From NCBI GenBank assembly GCA_002839315.1, contig PGXV01000004.1, forward strand, positions 286,787-350,786: a DNA stretch of 64,000 nucleotides. Reading direction: 5' to 3'. Within the stretch, counting starts at the first letter, position 1, and each line of letters starts with the position of its first letter. Below are positions 48,089 through 56,880 of this stretch, in pieces. The position numbers and the translations under genes were made by a program. The notes below the pieces were generated by a model that did not search any database, was not told the origin of the DNA, and saw nothing but the letters and a program-made list of their open reading frames with translations. This stretch comes from Spirochaetae bacterium HGW-Spirochaetae-3 (GTDB taxonomy: Bacteria; Spirochaetota; Spirochaetia; Treponematales; UBA12059).

Positions 48089-51000
48089 ATGACGATCGAG
48101 TCGAAGAAGCTGACTACCCTGCTCGCTCTGTGTACAATCGCGGCGAGCGCGCTCGCCTTCTCTTGCAAGAGCCCGTTATTCGGGCTCGGCGGCCAGGTGG
48201 ACACCGCGATCCCCGGGATTTCCGTTTCGGAGCTGGAAGAAGGCGGAACGCCCAGGGCGCTTATCAACGGCGACTACGTAAGGGGATCCATAATCCTGCG
48301 CGGTAGCGTCAGCGACGACCTGGGCATCGCCTCCGTCTCGTTGACTTTCTTGGATAGCGGCTCGACCATCACGATCGATGCCGCTCTCGACGCCAAGGCC
48401 CAAAGCTGGGAAGCCACGATAGAAACGGCGGATTTCATCGACGGCAGCAAGGATTTCGTCGTTACCGTAACCGACACGGTGGGCAAGACGTCCACGACGC
48501 GGTTCGTCCTCTACTTCGACAACAAGCCGCCGACGGTACTCCTTACCGTCCCGGCCGCCGACGAAGGCCTGGCATCGGACTCCCTCTACGGCACCGTCGC
48601 GATCAAGGGTAGCGCCGCCGACCAGTTCGGTATACGCAAGGTTCGGGTATTCCTATATAACGAGGCCGGAGCGCTGCTCTACGCCTCGCCAGACGACGCC
48701 TCCATCGGCACCAACTCCTTCGCGCTGCAGCTCGACACCAGCTCGCTGATCGGCAAGACCGGCAGCGAGCGAGGCTACGTCTACGTACGCGCCTGGGATC
48801 GCTCCGGCAATACCAATACCCAGTTCTACCGCCTCGACGAGATCAAGGCGCTCAACGCCAACCTCGGCGCCACCGTAGAAGAGCTCCACGCGCTGGAAAC
48901 GGGAACGTCATCGACGATCAACGACCTGACGCTGGCCGCGCTCGTCGGCACCAGGCGCTATGAGCCGGGCACCGGGTACGACGACGATCACCTGATATCC
49001 TACTATTTCGACCAGAACTCCAATCTGCCCATCATCACGATATCCAACCCCGAAGAAGGCAAGACGGCGAGCCAGAACCTCCTGTCGACGAACGCCAAGG
49101 CCATGGGCCTCGTCCAGGACGCCAACGGCGTCGACCTGGTAGAGATACAGTTCAGGCTCGTGGATTCCACCGAGACCGATTGGTACTACGATGCCCATCC
49201 CGCCGACGACAGCGCAGGCGACGATATAGAGGCGAGCGGTACCGGGCGCGTCGTCAATTGGTATACGAAGCCGCTCTTCGAGAATTACGGCGGCCTTATC
49301 GCCGACGTACAGAACATCCGCGTCCGGGCCACCGATTCCGACGGCAACGTCCGGACTTCGGAATGGGTTCCCTTCACCATCGACGCTAACGTCCCGGACG
49401 TCACGATAACGAGCCCGTTGCCCGGCGATTACCTGAACGGCGATCCGATCACCATAGAGGGGACGGCGAGATCCTACGGTACGGCGACCATCGGCAGGGT
49501 CGATCTATCGGTCGACGGCCAGTTCGACTACGCGGAGGCCAGTATTACTTCCGGCGCCGGCACGCAGAACGTAGAATGGAGCTTCAGCATATCGAGCGCG
49601 CTCGTGCCGACCGACGGCACCTACACGATAAAGGCCCGCGTCACCGACTCCCCCGGCAACAAGCAGGCGCTTTATAACATAGTCGCGACCATAGACCGGA
49701 CGGCCCCCCACAGCCTCGCGTTCATATCGCCGTCCAACGGAGCGAGCGTCAACGGCTATCCGACGATCATGGGGCAGGCCAAGGATAACGTGCTGCTCAA
49801 GGAAGTCTACCTGGTCTTCGAGAAAAGCGGAGAAGAGCAGAAGCTCGCCGACGCATACAATTGGACGTATAACCTCGACGCCGGGATGTCGGCTAATACT
49901 ACCGACGGATACGACATGGGCAACAACATATTCCGCGTGCCGTTCCGGATAAAGGCCGTCGACCAGGCTAACAATATCGCCCTCAGCCCGGCCTTCGGTA
50001 CGGATCCGGACGATCCCGGCGTAGGCTCGTACTATCTCGACGTCGACCTGGACGGAGACAAGCCGGAGATCACGAACATAGTCTCCCCGGGAGCCGAGAA
50101 CGTTATCGGAACTCCATACGTTATCACCGGTTCTATCAAGGTCCAGGGCACGGCGACCGACGACGACAGACTGCACTCCATCGAGATGGCGCTGATAGCG
50201 ATATCGGGCGCGACCGAGAGCTGGCGCAGCCTCGACGGCGCGACGGCGGTCGCCGAGGGGACGTTCTACCCGGTAAACGGATTGACCCTGTGGAGCTACG
50301 TCCTCAACGACTTGGGCAACCTCTACGCGCTGTCCGATCTAGCTGGACACGCGGGGGACTTCAGGATCATCGTCAGGGCCGTCGACACCAAGGACCTCGT
50401 TTCGACAACGCCAGTAGCCGACGTCACCGGCGACGAGCATACCGTCTACGTACGCTTCGACAACACGCTTCCCGGCGTCATCGACCTATCGCCCGAAGAG
50501 GGCACGATGCAGAGCGGCACGTTCCCGCTGACGTTCACCGCGCAGGATAATTTCAGCGTCGTGCTCGCGCAGATCAGCTATAATAACGGGTCGAGCTATG
50601 CCACCTTGCCGATCACGGCGGGCTCGTCCGTCCCGCTTAGCGTCAGCGTCAATACCAAGACCGTCAACGCCGGGGCACTGGCCTCCGTGTCCGGCACGCT
50701 CTACATGCGCATACGGCTCAAGGACGACGGCGACAACATAACGGAGAAGAGCTTCAAGTACCTGATCGATAACATCGCGCCCGTCGACGTCACGGCGCCG
50801 TCCGCCGTAACGATGTCGGCTATCAGCAACCGTATGTATACCGAAGCCGGAGCCAGCCTCGCGGAGATACTCGGCGTCGTCAACGACACGGGTACCGTCC
50901 GAGGCATAGACCGGGTCGAGGTATACTTCGAGCGCGGCGGCGCCATCTATAGGTTGAACCCGGACAAGGCGGCGTCGAGCGTAGCCGGCAAGAGCTATAC

Positions 51001-54000
51001 CTTCTCTAACGGCGTGACCGCGCTATACCCCTACGATACCGAGCCGGACGATCTCGACGACTATAAGGTAATCGTCGATAAGGCGGAGAATTACGTAGAC
51101 GGCGACGCGGACGGATACCAGGAAAGCCTTACCCAGGGCTCGACCGGATATACCTGGGGGGCCCGCTACGATTCTACCAAGATTTACGACGGCGACGTCA
51201 CGGTGCACTACGTCGCATGGGACGACGCGGGCAATTCGTCGCATTTCCAGGCGGCCGGGATAATCACGAACAATCCGCCCGTCCTCGCCGCGATGACGCT
51301 CGGCACGAGCCTGAACGGGGATACGGACGCTACCGACGACGGCGAGCGCGTGAGGCTGACGAGGCAGGCCGACGGCACGTGGCGGGGATACACGCTCAAG
51401 GCCGACGGCAGCCAGTTAGGCGCGGAACGGGTCTACGACCTGGCGGATCCCGTCCTGACGATAAGGAACAACCTGTTCACCTTCAGCGCCGCGGTATCGG
51501 GCGGTAACGCGCCCCTGTCGTATAACGCGCTCGCTCCCGACGGCTCTACGCCTCTGCTCGGATGGGACGCCGCGTCCGCGTACGCGGTCACGGCCTTCGG
51601 GACGGCGGGATGGGTCGAGGACTCCGTCAATACGCTGACGATCCATGCCAGGGACACCGCCTACGGCACGCCGCTGGCGACCGCGGCGCTATCGTTCAAG
51701 GTACGGGTGGACAATACCGACGGCACCGCCCCTGAGATCGGCCTGGCTCCGGTCGGGTCCCGCTACGCGGCCCCTGAAGACGGGCTATCCCTGTCGTACT
51801 CGGCGCGCGCGGAGGAGGCGGTCGAGGGCTATTCAGACAACCTGCTCTGGATCGACGAGGACTTAAACGGCGACTGCTCCTGGGACGAGCGGCTCGGCCA
51901 CGTCGAGCTACCGGCCGACAGCCTCCACGACGGGCTCGACGCCGACGTCTCCGGCGTCGTCAAGATGCGAGGCAAGGTCTACGACGACCAGCGCGTCTCC
52001 AAGCTCACCGTCTCGTTCAGCGTCGGATTCGACACGAACGGCTCGGCAGCCGGCGGCGCCGTGGCGGCCGGGAACGAGATCGATCTGGCCCTTTTCAGCT
52101 CGGGCAACCTGTCCGTCGTCGCGGAGCGCCAGGCCGCCATGGACGCCGCGTCCAACGCGCTGTCGTTCGCGCTCGACGGGAAGAACACGCCGGAGCTAAG
52201 CGACGAGCTCGGACACGCGATGGGTTACGAACTGACATGGAACACCGCGTTCATCACCGGCGTCGCGTCCGACAACGTCATCGTCACCGTCAAGGCGTAC
52301 AACGCCGACGGAACGCTCTCCAGCTCGGCGACACAGACCGTCGACGTGGTGCCGTACATCACCTCCATCGCGCGGAGCGGCGATTATAACACTATCCGCT
52401 CCAGGCACGGGCGATACGCCGCCTCGCTCGGCGAGACGATCACGATCTACGGCTTCAATATCCGGAATTCAGCCTCGGACACGATATCGTTCGGGACCTC
52501 GGCGCCGGTCGCGATATCGTCCGGTGGCATCTCGTCGTTCGGGATCGCGATCCCCGCCTCCGCGAAGAGCGGCCAGGTCACGGTGACGGTAAGCGGTATC
52601 GACTCGATAAACAACGTCAACGCCGACGCCGACTATTCAAGCGAGGCGAGCGCGGCCGCGTCGCTCGACGGCTCCACGCTCTGGGGCGACGATAGGTCCA
52701 TGCATCTATGGAGGTCGGACGACGCCCAGGCAGGCTCGGACCGGGGGTACTTCACCGGCAGCGCCGATCCCGAGTACCCGGCCATGAGCATGGATCCGGC
52801 CACCGGCGTCCTCTACGCCAGCTGGAACAACTACGCGCTTTCCCGCATCTACTGGGGCACGAGCGCCGGAGCCTACTCGACCATATTCACCGGATACGAC
52901 CCGTCCGAGCACACGGATATCCACTACGGCAGCAGGCCGACGGTCGTCTGGAACGCGAACCTCTACGGCAACAATACGTGGAATTCGACCGGCGCCGGCG
53001 GCGTCTACGTCTGGGATCAGTACGCGAACTCGGCGCTGACGGGCACCGGCAACGCCTACGAGTCGGAGCTGCTGTACCACGACCAGAAGCTGATGCAGTT
53101 CATCAACCAGCGCGTCGTGACCTCGGGGTCCGACATCCATATCAGCTACTACGACACCGATACGAAGGCGCTAAAGTACTGGCACCATACGAGCAACACC
53201 AACCCGGCGTACGCGATGGACTGGATCAACGTCGACGGCGGCATGGACGAGCACGATGGCAATTCAACCACCACTATCACCTACGCTAGCGCTACCGCCA
53301 CAAACGTAACGCACCAAGCGCCGTCTAACGGCGTTACCGTTGCAAGTCACAATGTCGTTCTTGGGCAAAAAGTAGCCAGTGGCACGATATTGGTAACATT
53401 GTCGAACGCCACGCAAATAACAGCGACGCAGAACGGTTACGTTTCATACCTATTGGATATAGGGGATGCAGTTTCACGCTGGTCAGCAACCACGGTAGCA
53501 ACGCTTGCTTCACATAGCGTGTACTCAAGCTCTACGAATGTCGGAGAAGCTGTTGTAACCGCGCCCACGGCTACGGTTCTATTGACGCTAACAGACTACG
53601 CAGGGACAAATACAAATATTACAGCAAGCGTAGCTGGACTTATTAGCTACCGCAGCCCCGTAGGAACACCAGTCACCGGAACCACGACTCTCGCTAGCAT
53701 AATGACCGATTATTCGCGCATCGTCTCTGCCAACCGTTCAGCCTCCGCGGGCGAATTCAGCGCCATCGACACCAACCCCTCCGGGTACCCGGTCATCGCG
53801 TACTACGATATGTCCAACCAGACGGTAAAGATAGCCAGGGCGAGCGCGGTCAATCCGAGCGGCGCCCAATGGGCCCTCCAGACAGCGATGGTGGTCACGC
53901 CATGGAAAGACACCAACTTCAAGTACTCAGGCAAGTACATCACGATGAGGATCGACGAGGCCGGCTACCTGCACATGGCGTTCTACCGTAACTCGACGGG

Positions 54001-54472
54001 CGACCTCCTCTATATGAAGTCGACCAACAAACCGTCCGACGGGACGACAGCCTACGCCTTCGGCCCGAGCGTGATCGTCGACGACCTGGGCTCGGTAGGA
54101 GTCTGGGCCGACCTGGCGATATACGAACCGACGCCCGGCTCGACCGCCGAGGACGACGCCAGGCCGTACGTCTCGTACCTGGACTCGTCCCTGGCGAACA
54201 CCTTCGACGGTATCAAGGTAGCCTATTGGGACCCTGGCCTGGAGCGCTCGTCCGACGGCCTGCCGTCGGGAGGCATCGATTCTGACAGTCAGCCGGACTC
54301 CCCGGACGGCTGGGAGACGATCAACGCCCCGATGCTCTACGAGGTAGAGAACGTACGCACCGGCGTCGAGTATTATAATGACGCCGGGGCTCCCCCCGAT
54401 TCCGACTACTCGATCAGGATAGGCTATTCATCGACCGATTATTACCGCGTCGGCTACTACGTCAAGGAATAG
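48089..54472 (+). CDS. giant multidomain surface lipoprotein, 2127 residues
   Basis: MTIESKKLTTLLALCTIAASALAFSCK is a signal peptide with a loose lipobox (AFSC). From residue ~55 to ~1430 come about eight Ig/cadherin-like beta domains with repeated patterns such as VDLVEIQFRLVD, RVRATDSDGNVRTSEW, VTDSPGNKQALYN and PPTVLL/VPDVTITSPLPGDYLNGD. Residues ~1430-1535 form an IPT/TIG-like domain (PYITSIARSG, ETITIYGFNIRNSASDTISF). The C-terminal part is propeller-like with SGYPVIAYYDMSNQTVKIA and LHMAFYRNSTGDLLYMKS motifs. It is interrupted near residues 1725-1883 by a lower-GC insertion. The function may be adhesion or substrate binding; this is inference. It is followed by the M23-type and barrel genes. 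Confidence 0.88.
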   Translation: MTIESKKLTTLLALCTIAASALAFSCKSPLFGLGGQVDTAIPGISVSELEEGGTPRALINGDYVRGSIILRGSVSDDLGIASVSLTFLDSGSTITIDAALDAKAQSWEATIETADFIDGSKDFVVTVTDTVGKTSTTRFVLYFDNKPPTVLLTVPAADEGLASDSLYGTVAIKGSAADQFGIRKVRVFLYNEAGALLYASPDDASIGTNSFALQLDTSSLIGKTGSERGYVYVRAWDRSGNTNTQFYRLDEIKALNANLGATVEELHALETGTSSTINDLTLAALVGTRRYEPGTGYDDDHLISYYFDQNSNLPIITISNPEEGKTASQNLLSTNAKAMGLVQDANGVDLVEIQFRLVDSTETDWYYDAHPADDSAGDDIEASGTGRVVNWYTKPLFENYGGLIADVQNIRVRATDSDGNVRTSEWVPFTIDANVPDVTITSPLPGDYLNGDPITIEGTARSYGTATIGRVDLSVDGQFDYAEASITSGAGTQNVEWSFSISSALVPTDGTYTIKARVTDSPGNKQALYNIVATIDRTAPHSLAFISPSNGASVNGYPTIMGQAKDNVLLKEVYLVFEKSGEEQKLADAYNWTYNLDAGMSANTTDGYDMGNNIFRVPFRIKAVDQANNIALSPAFGTDPDDPGVGSYYLDVDLDGDKPEITNIVSPGAENVIGTPYVITGSIKVQGTATDDDRLHSIEMALIAISGATESWRSLDGATAVAEGTFYPVNGLTLWSYVLNDLGNLYALSDLAGHAGDFRIIVRAVDTKDLVSTTPVADVTGDEHTVYVRFDNTLPGVIDLSPEEGTMQSGTFPLTFTAQDNFSVVLAQISYNNGSSYATLPITAGSSVPLSVSVNTKTVNAGALASVSGTLYMRIRLKDDGDNITEKSFKYLIDNIAPVDVTAPSAVTMSAISNRMYTEAGASLAEILGVVNDTGTVRGIDRVEVYFERGGAIYRLNPDKAASSVAGKSYTFSNGVTALYPYDTEPDDLDDYKVIVDKAENYVDGDADGYQESLTQGSTGYTWGARYDSTKIYDGDVTVHYVAWDDAGNSSHFQAAGIITNNPPVLAAMTLGTSLNGDTDATDDGERVRLTRQADGTWRGYTLKADGSQLGAERVYDLADPVLTIRNNLFTFSAAVSGGNAPLSYNALAPDGSTPLLGWDAASAYAVTAFGTAGWVEDSVNTLTIHARDTAYGTPLATAALSFKVRVDNTDGTAPEIGLAPVGSRYAAPEDGLSLSYSARAEEAVEGYSDNLLWIDEDLNGDCSWDERLGHVELPADSLHDGLDADVSGVVKMRGKVYDDQRVSKLTVSFSVGFDTNGSAAGGAVAAGNEIDLALFSSGNLSVVAERQAAMDAASNALSFALDGKNTPELSDELGHAMGYELTWNTAFITGVASDNVIVTVKAYNADGTLSSSATQTVDVVPYITSIARSGDYNTIRSRHGRYAASLGETITIYGFNIRNSASDTISFGTSAPVAISSGGISSFGIAIPASAKSGQVTVTVSGIDSINNVNADADYSSEASAAASLDGSTLWGDDRSMHLWRSDDAQAGSDRGYFTGSADPEYPAMSMDPATGVLYASWNNYALSRIYWGTSAGAYSTIFTGYDPSEHTDIHYGSRPTVVWNANLYGNNTWNSTGAGGVYVWDQYANSALTGTGNAYESELLYHDQKLMQFINQRVVTSGSDIHISYYDTDTKALKYWHHTSNTNPAYAMDWINVDGGMDEHDGNSTTTITYASATATNVTHQAPSNGVTVASHNVVLGQKVASGTILVTLSNATQITATQNGYVSYLLDIGDAVSRWSATTVATLASHSVYSSSTNVGEAVVTAPTATVLLTLTDYAGTNTNITASVAGLISYRSPVGTPVTGTTTLASIMTDYSRIVSANRSASAGEFSAIDTNPSGYPVIAYYDMSNQTVKIARASAVNPSGAQWALQTAMVVTPWKDTNFKYSGKYITMRIDEAGYLHMAFYRNSTGDLLYMKSTNKPSDGTTAYAFGPSVIVDDLGSVGVWADLAIYEPTPGSTAEDDARPYVSYLDSSLANTFDGIKVAYWDPGLERSSDGLPSGGIDSDSQPDSPDGWETINAPMLYEVENVRTGVEYYNDAGAPPDSDYSIRIGYSSTDYYRVGYYVKE
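53260..53735 (+). other. lower-GC in-frame insertion encoding two barrel-sandwich-like repeats
   Basis: Base composition and codon choice change abruptly (many ACA, GTT, CAA, ATA, TCA codons) against very GC-rich flanks. The encoded ~160 residues contain two related units: NGVTVASHNVVLGQKVASGT...ITATQNGYVSYLLDIGDAV and ITASVAGLISYRSPVGTPV, which follow the biotinyl-lipoyl/HlyD barrel-sandwich pattern without a modifiable lysine. The flanking propeller sequence would join smoothly if it were removed. Both edges carry AATTCA (near 53258 and 53753). Confidence 0.6.
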
Positions 54473-54479
54473 CCCTCGC

Positions 54480-54509
54480 TTGACCCCCCCGCCCCCGCCC
54501 CGCTAGACT
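54480..54509 (+). promoter_or_regulatory. promoter of the M23-type gene with C7 tract in its spacer
   Basis: TTGACC (54480-54485), 18 bases, TAGACT (54504-54509). The spacer is almost pure C, beginning with an uninterrupted C7 run (54484-54490). A change in run length would alter the -35/-10 spacing. Confidence 0.5.
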
Positions 54510-54563
54510 GATCGTCCCGGCGGCGCCGGGAGCCTCGGGGCGGCCGGGAGAAAGGGGGAGCGT

Positions 54564-55619
54564 ATCGGGAAGCGCGCGTTCTATACGACGGTCATCATCG
54601 CCGCGTGCTGGCTCCTCGTCTTCGCCGCGGTCGCGCTGGCTATCGGCCCCGACAGGGCCAGGGCCGGACGCGGGGCGGCCGTCGCCGGGGGCCTCTCGCT
54701 CGTCGATCCTGGCAGTACGACCCCCCTTACGACAGCCTCTACAACGCTCGCCGAGACCTCGGTCCGCGGCCTGAGCGGTCTGGAGCGCATACGTTTCTCG
54801 TCGGCCGTCCTGTCGCCTAAGGCCCTGATCGGCGTCGAACCCGAACTCGCCAAGCAACGCGCCATCGACTGGGTAGACGCCGTAACGTCGGAAGGCGGTT
54901 CCCCCATCGACGCGATAGGGGAAATCCTGCCGCCCTCGCTGTGGTTCCAGGCCCGCCTCGTTACGAAGCGCGACGAATCCGACCTCGCCGCCGACGCGAA
55001 GGCCGAAGGAGAATACGGCAAGGCCTATGCCGCCCTGTCGGGCGCGCTAGCCGGCACCAAGTCCGCCTCAGGCGCGCTGGAAGCGGCTATCGACGAGATA
55101 TGGCGCCGTTCAGGGGTAGCTGCCCGGCTTAAGCGCGGCCCCGCGACTCCGCTCAAGCGTTCGGACCGATGGATCCCCGCCGCGTCCGCCCTCAAGTCGT
55201 CCCACCAATACGCCCTCGACATATTCTTCACCGGCTTCAAGCGCCATGGCGCCTCCGAGGTAGGTCCCGTCATCCATAGCATGAGCTCGGGAGTCGTCGT
55301 CTCGGTATCAGCGGACTGGTCGGGCGGCGACAGGCCGTCCCAGTACCGTTCCGGCGGTTTATCGCCCAAGGCCGGCAACGGTGCCGTCGTCTATTCCCCC
55401 GACGAACGACGATACTACGCGTACTTCCATATGAACGACGTAGACGTGCGCGCGGGGCAGATCGTCGAGGCCGGACAATCGCTTGGGCGCGGCGGCAATA
55501 CCGGCGTCAACGCGCGCAAGAGAGGCCACGGCGGCCATGTCCACGTGGAAATCCACGACGCGGACGGCAGCGCGCTGACATCGTACGCCATCCGCGACCT
55601 AATTTTGTCCATTCGCTGA
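54564..55619 (+). CDS. membrane-anchored M23/LytM-type peptidase-like protein (probable ATC start)
   Basis: The LytM-like domain is clear at the C-terminus: YAYFHMNDVDVRAGQIVEAG, SLGRGGNTGVNARKRGHGGH and the HVH metal motif. The first ATG in frame (55281) would leave 112 residues. The frame is open back to a stop at 54504 and encodes a membrane anchor (FYTTVIIAACWLLVFAAVAL), a linker and a helical region, so the real protein is longer. The only start candidate after GGGGGAG is ATC at 54564, giving 351 residues. The usual HxxxD zinc motif reads HGASE (HxxxE), so hydrolase activity is uncertain. It lies behind a promoter and before an outer-membrane barrel gene. Confidence 0.75.
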   Translation: MGKRAFYTTVIIAACWLLVFAAVALAIGPDRARAGRGAAVAGGLSLVDPGSTTPLTTASTTLAETSVRGLSGLERIRFSSAVLSPKALIGVEPELAKQRAIDWVDAVTSEGGSPIDAIGEILPPSLWFQARLVTKRDESDLAADAKAEGEYGKAYAALSGALAGTKSASGALEAAIDEIWRRSGVAARLKRGPATPLKRSDRWIPAASALKSSHQYALDIFFTGFKRHGASEVGPVIHSMSSGVVVSVSADWSGGDRPSQYRSGGLSPKAGNGAVVYSPDERRYYAYFHMNDVDVRAGQIVEAGQSLGRGGNTGVNARKRGHGGHVHVEIHDADGSALTSYAIRDLILSIR

Positions 55620-55628
55620 ACAACTATA

Positions 55629-55656
55629 TTGTTTTCCGCTCCGCAAGCGTTATACT
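55629..55656 (+). promoter_or_regulatory. promoter of the outer-membrane barrel gene
   Basis: TTGTTT (55629-55634), 16 bases, TATACT (55651-55656). GGAGG lies before the ATG at 55714. Confidence 0.6.
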
Positions 55657-55713
55657 TCTTACGAGGGAAGCGGAAGAATACGTTCTCCGCCTTCTTTTAA
55701 CGCAGGAGGTACC

Positions 55714-56736
55714 ATGAAACGTTTCATACTCATATCTATGATGGCTCTCGTCGCGGTCGGCGCGTGGGGTCAGGATCTGGCTACATTCCAGACGGGGTTC
55801 ACGACGTTCTCGGCCGACATGGCCAGCACCCTGTCGTACAACGCGACCGTAGGCAACAACTGGTCCGACGCCTACCTCGGCTCGTTCCCCCACTTCGGCG
55901 TCGGGCTCGCTGGCGGCGTCACCGCAGTGCCATCCGCTAGCCTCGAGGCGCTCTTCACGTCCATGGGCGTGACTATGCCCTCCTCCGTCAAGGATTTCGG
56001 CCTGCCCGTGCCTGCGGCGGCCCTGAGCGCCAAGATAGGCGGGCTGTTCCTGCCCTTCGACGTCGGCGTCAAGGCTATGATACTGCCCGAGGCCGTCGCC
56101 TCGTCGCTGTCGGCGTCAGGCATCACCGCCGACTACCAGCTCTTCGGCGGCAATGTACGCTTCGGACTCGTCAAGGAAGGATTGCTATTCCCCGACGTTT
56201 CCGTAGGCGCCGGCTATAATAGGCTGAGCGGCTCCATATCCATGCCGCTTGACACAGCAACCCAGACTTATACGTTTAACGATGGATCGACCGATCAGTC
56301 CCTAACGGTAACCGATCCAGACCTGAGCATGGAGTGGACGACCGACAGCTTCGACTTTACGCTCCAGGTCTCCAAGAAGTTCCTGTTCATACGCCCCTAT
56401 CTCGGCACGGGCCTTTCCGTAGGGAAGTCTACGGTCAAGGGCGGTATGGCTGCATCGATGGTGTATGACCCTGATACAGCTACAGCGAGCGATGAATACA
56501 TACTTACCGATGCAAATCTCGCAGCTATCAAACAATCATTAGCCGACGCCGGACTCGACGTACCCGACATCAGCGCCGACGGCTTCATGTTCGGCTCCGA
56601 GAACTCCGACCCGGTCATCCGCCTCTACGGCGGCTTCTCGCTGGAGTTGCTGATCCTCAGCCTCGACCTGCAGGGCACCTACGTACCGTCGACGAAGAGC
56701 CTCGGCGCGTCGGCTATGGTGCGCGTAGAGCTGTAA
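55714..56736 (+). CDS. predicted outer-membrane beta-barrel protein
   Basis: Protein of 340 residues with a cleavable signal peptide (MKRFILISMMALVAVGAWG, cleavage before QDL). The mature part alternates amphipathic strands ending in aromatic or glycine-rich turns (FGVGLAGGVTAVP, KIGGLFLPFDVGVKAMIL, VRFGLVKEGLLFPDVSVGAGYN, FLFIRPYLGTGLSVGKS, IRLYGGFSLELLILSLDLQGTYV) and ends MVRVEL. This matches spirochaete barrel proteins of about 12 strands with no named substrate. Two loops (about 178-205 and 245-278) are polar, DTATQTY- and DTATASDEY-like, and encoded by lower-GC DNA. An intrinsic terminator follows. Confidence 0.8.
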   Translation: MKRFILISMMALVAVGAWGQDLATFQTGFTTFSADMASTLSYNATVGNNWSDAYLGSFPHFGVGLAGGVTAVPSASLEALFTSMGVTMPSSVKDFGLPVPAAALSAKIGGLFLPFDVGVKAMILPEAVASSLSASGITADYQLFGGNVRFGLVKEGLLFPDVSVGAGYNRLSGSISMPLDTATQTYTFNDGSTDQSLTVTDPDLSMEWTTDSFDFTLQVSKKFLFIRPYLGTGLSVGKSTVKGGMAASMVYDPDTATASDEYILTDANLAAIKQSLADAGLDVPDISADGFMFGSENSDPVIRLYGGFSLELLILSLDLQGTYVPSTKSLGASAMVRVEL

Positions 56737-56761
56737 CCGTATCGCCCGCGCTTCTACACAG

Positions 56762-56789
56762 GCCCGCCGGCTCGCCCGGCGGGCTTTTT
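56762..56789 (+). terminator. intrinsic terminator after the barrel gene
   Basis: GCCCGCCGG and CCGGCGGGC form a perfect 9-bp stem over a five-base loop, followed directly by five T. Confidence 0.9.
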
Positions 56790-56812
56790 CTATAGCATGC
56801 GGCATCGTTCCC

Positions 56813-56841
56813 TTGCCGTCGACGCCGCCATCGAGTATTTT
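56813..56841 (+). promoter_or_regulatory. promoter of the ZIP transporter gene
   Basis: TTGCCG (56813-56818), 17 bases, TATTTT (56836-56841). The leader ends in AAAGGA eight bases before the ATG at 56881. Confidence 0.5.
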
Positions 56842-56880
56842 TATCGCTACCCCATGCGGGGCGCTGAAAGGATACTTACC

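Noticed and set aside
53260-53735. Insertion sequence inside the giant lipoprotein gene
   Set aside because: No transposase, no terminal inverted repeats and no frame disruption. It is a coding domain insertion.
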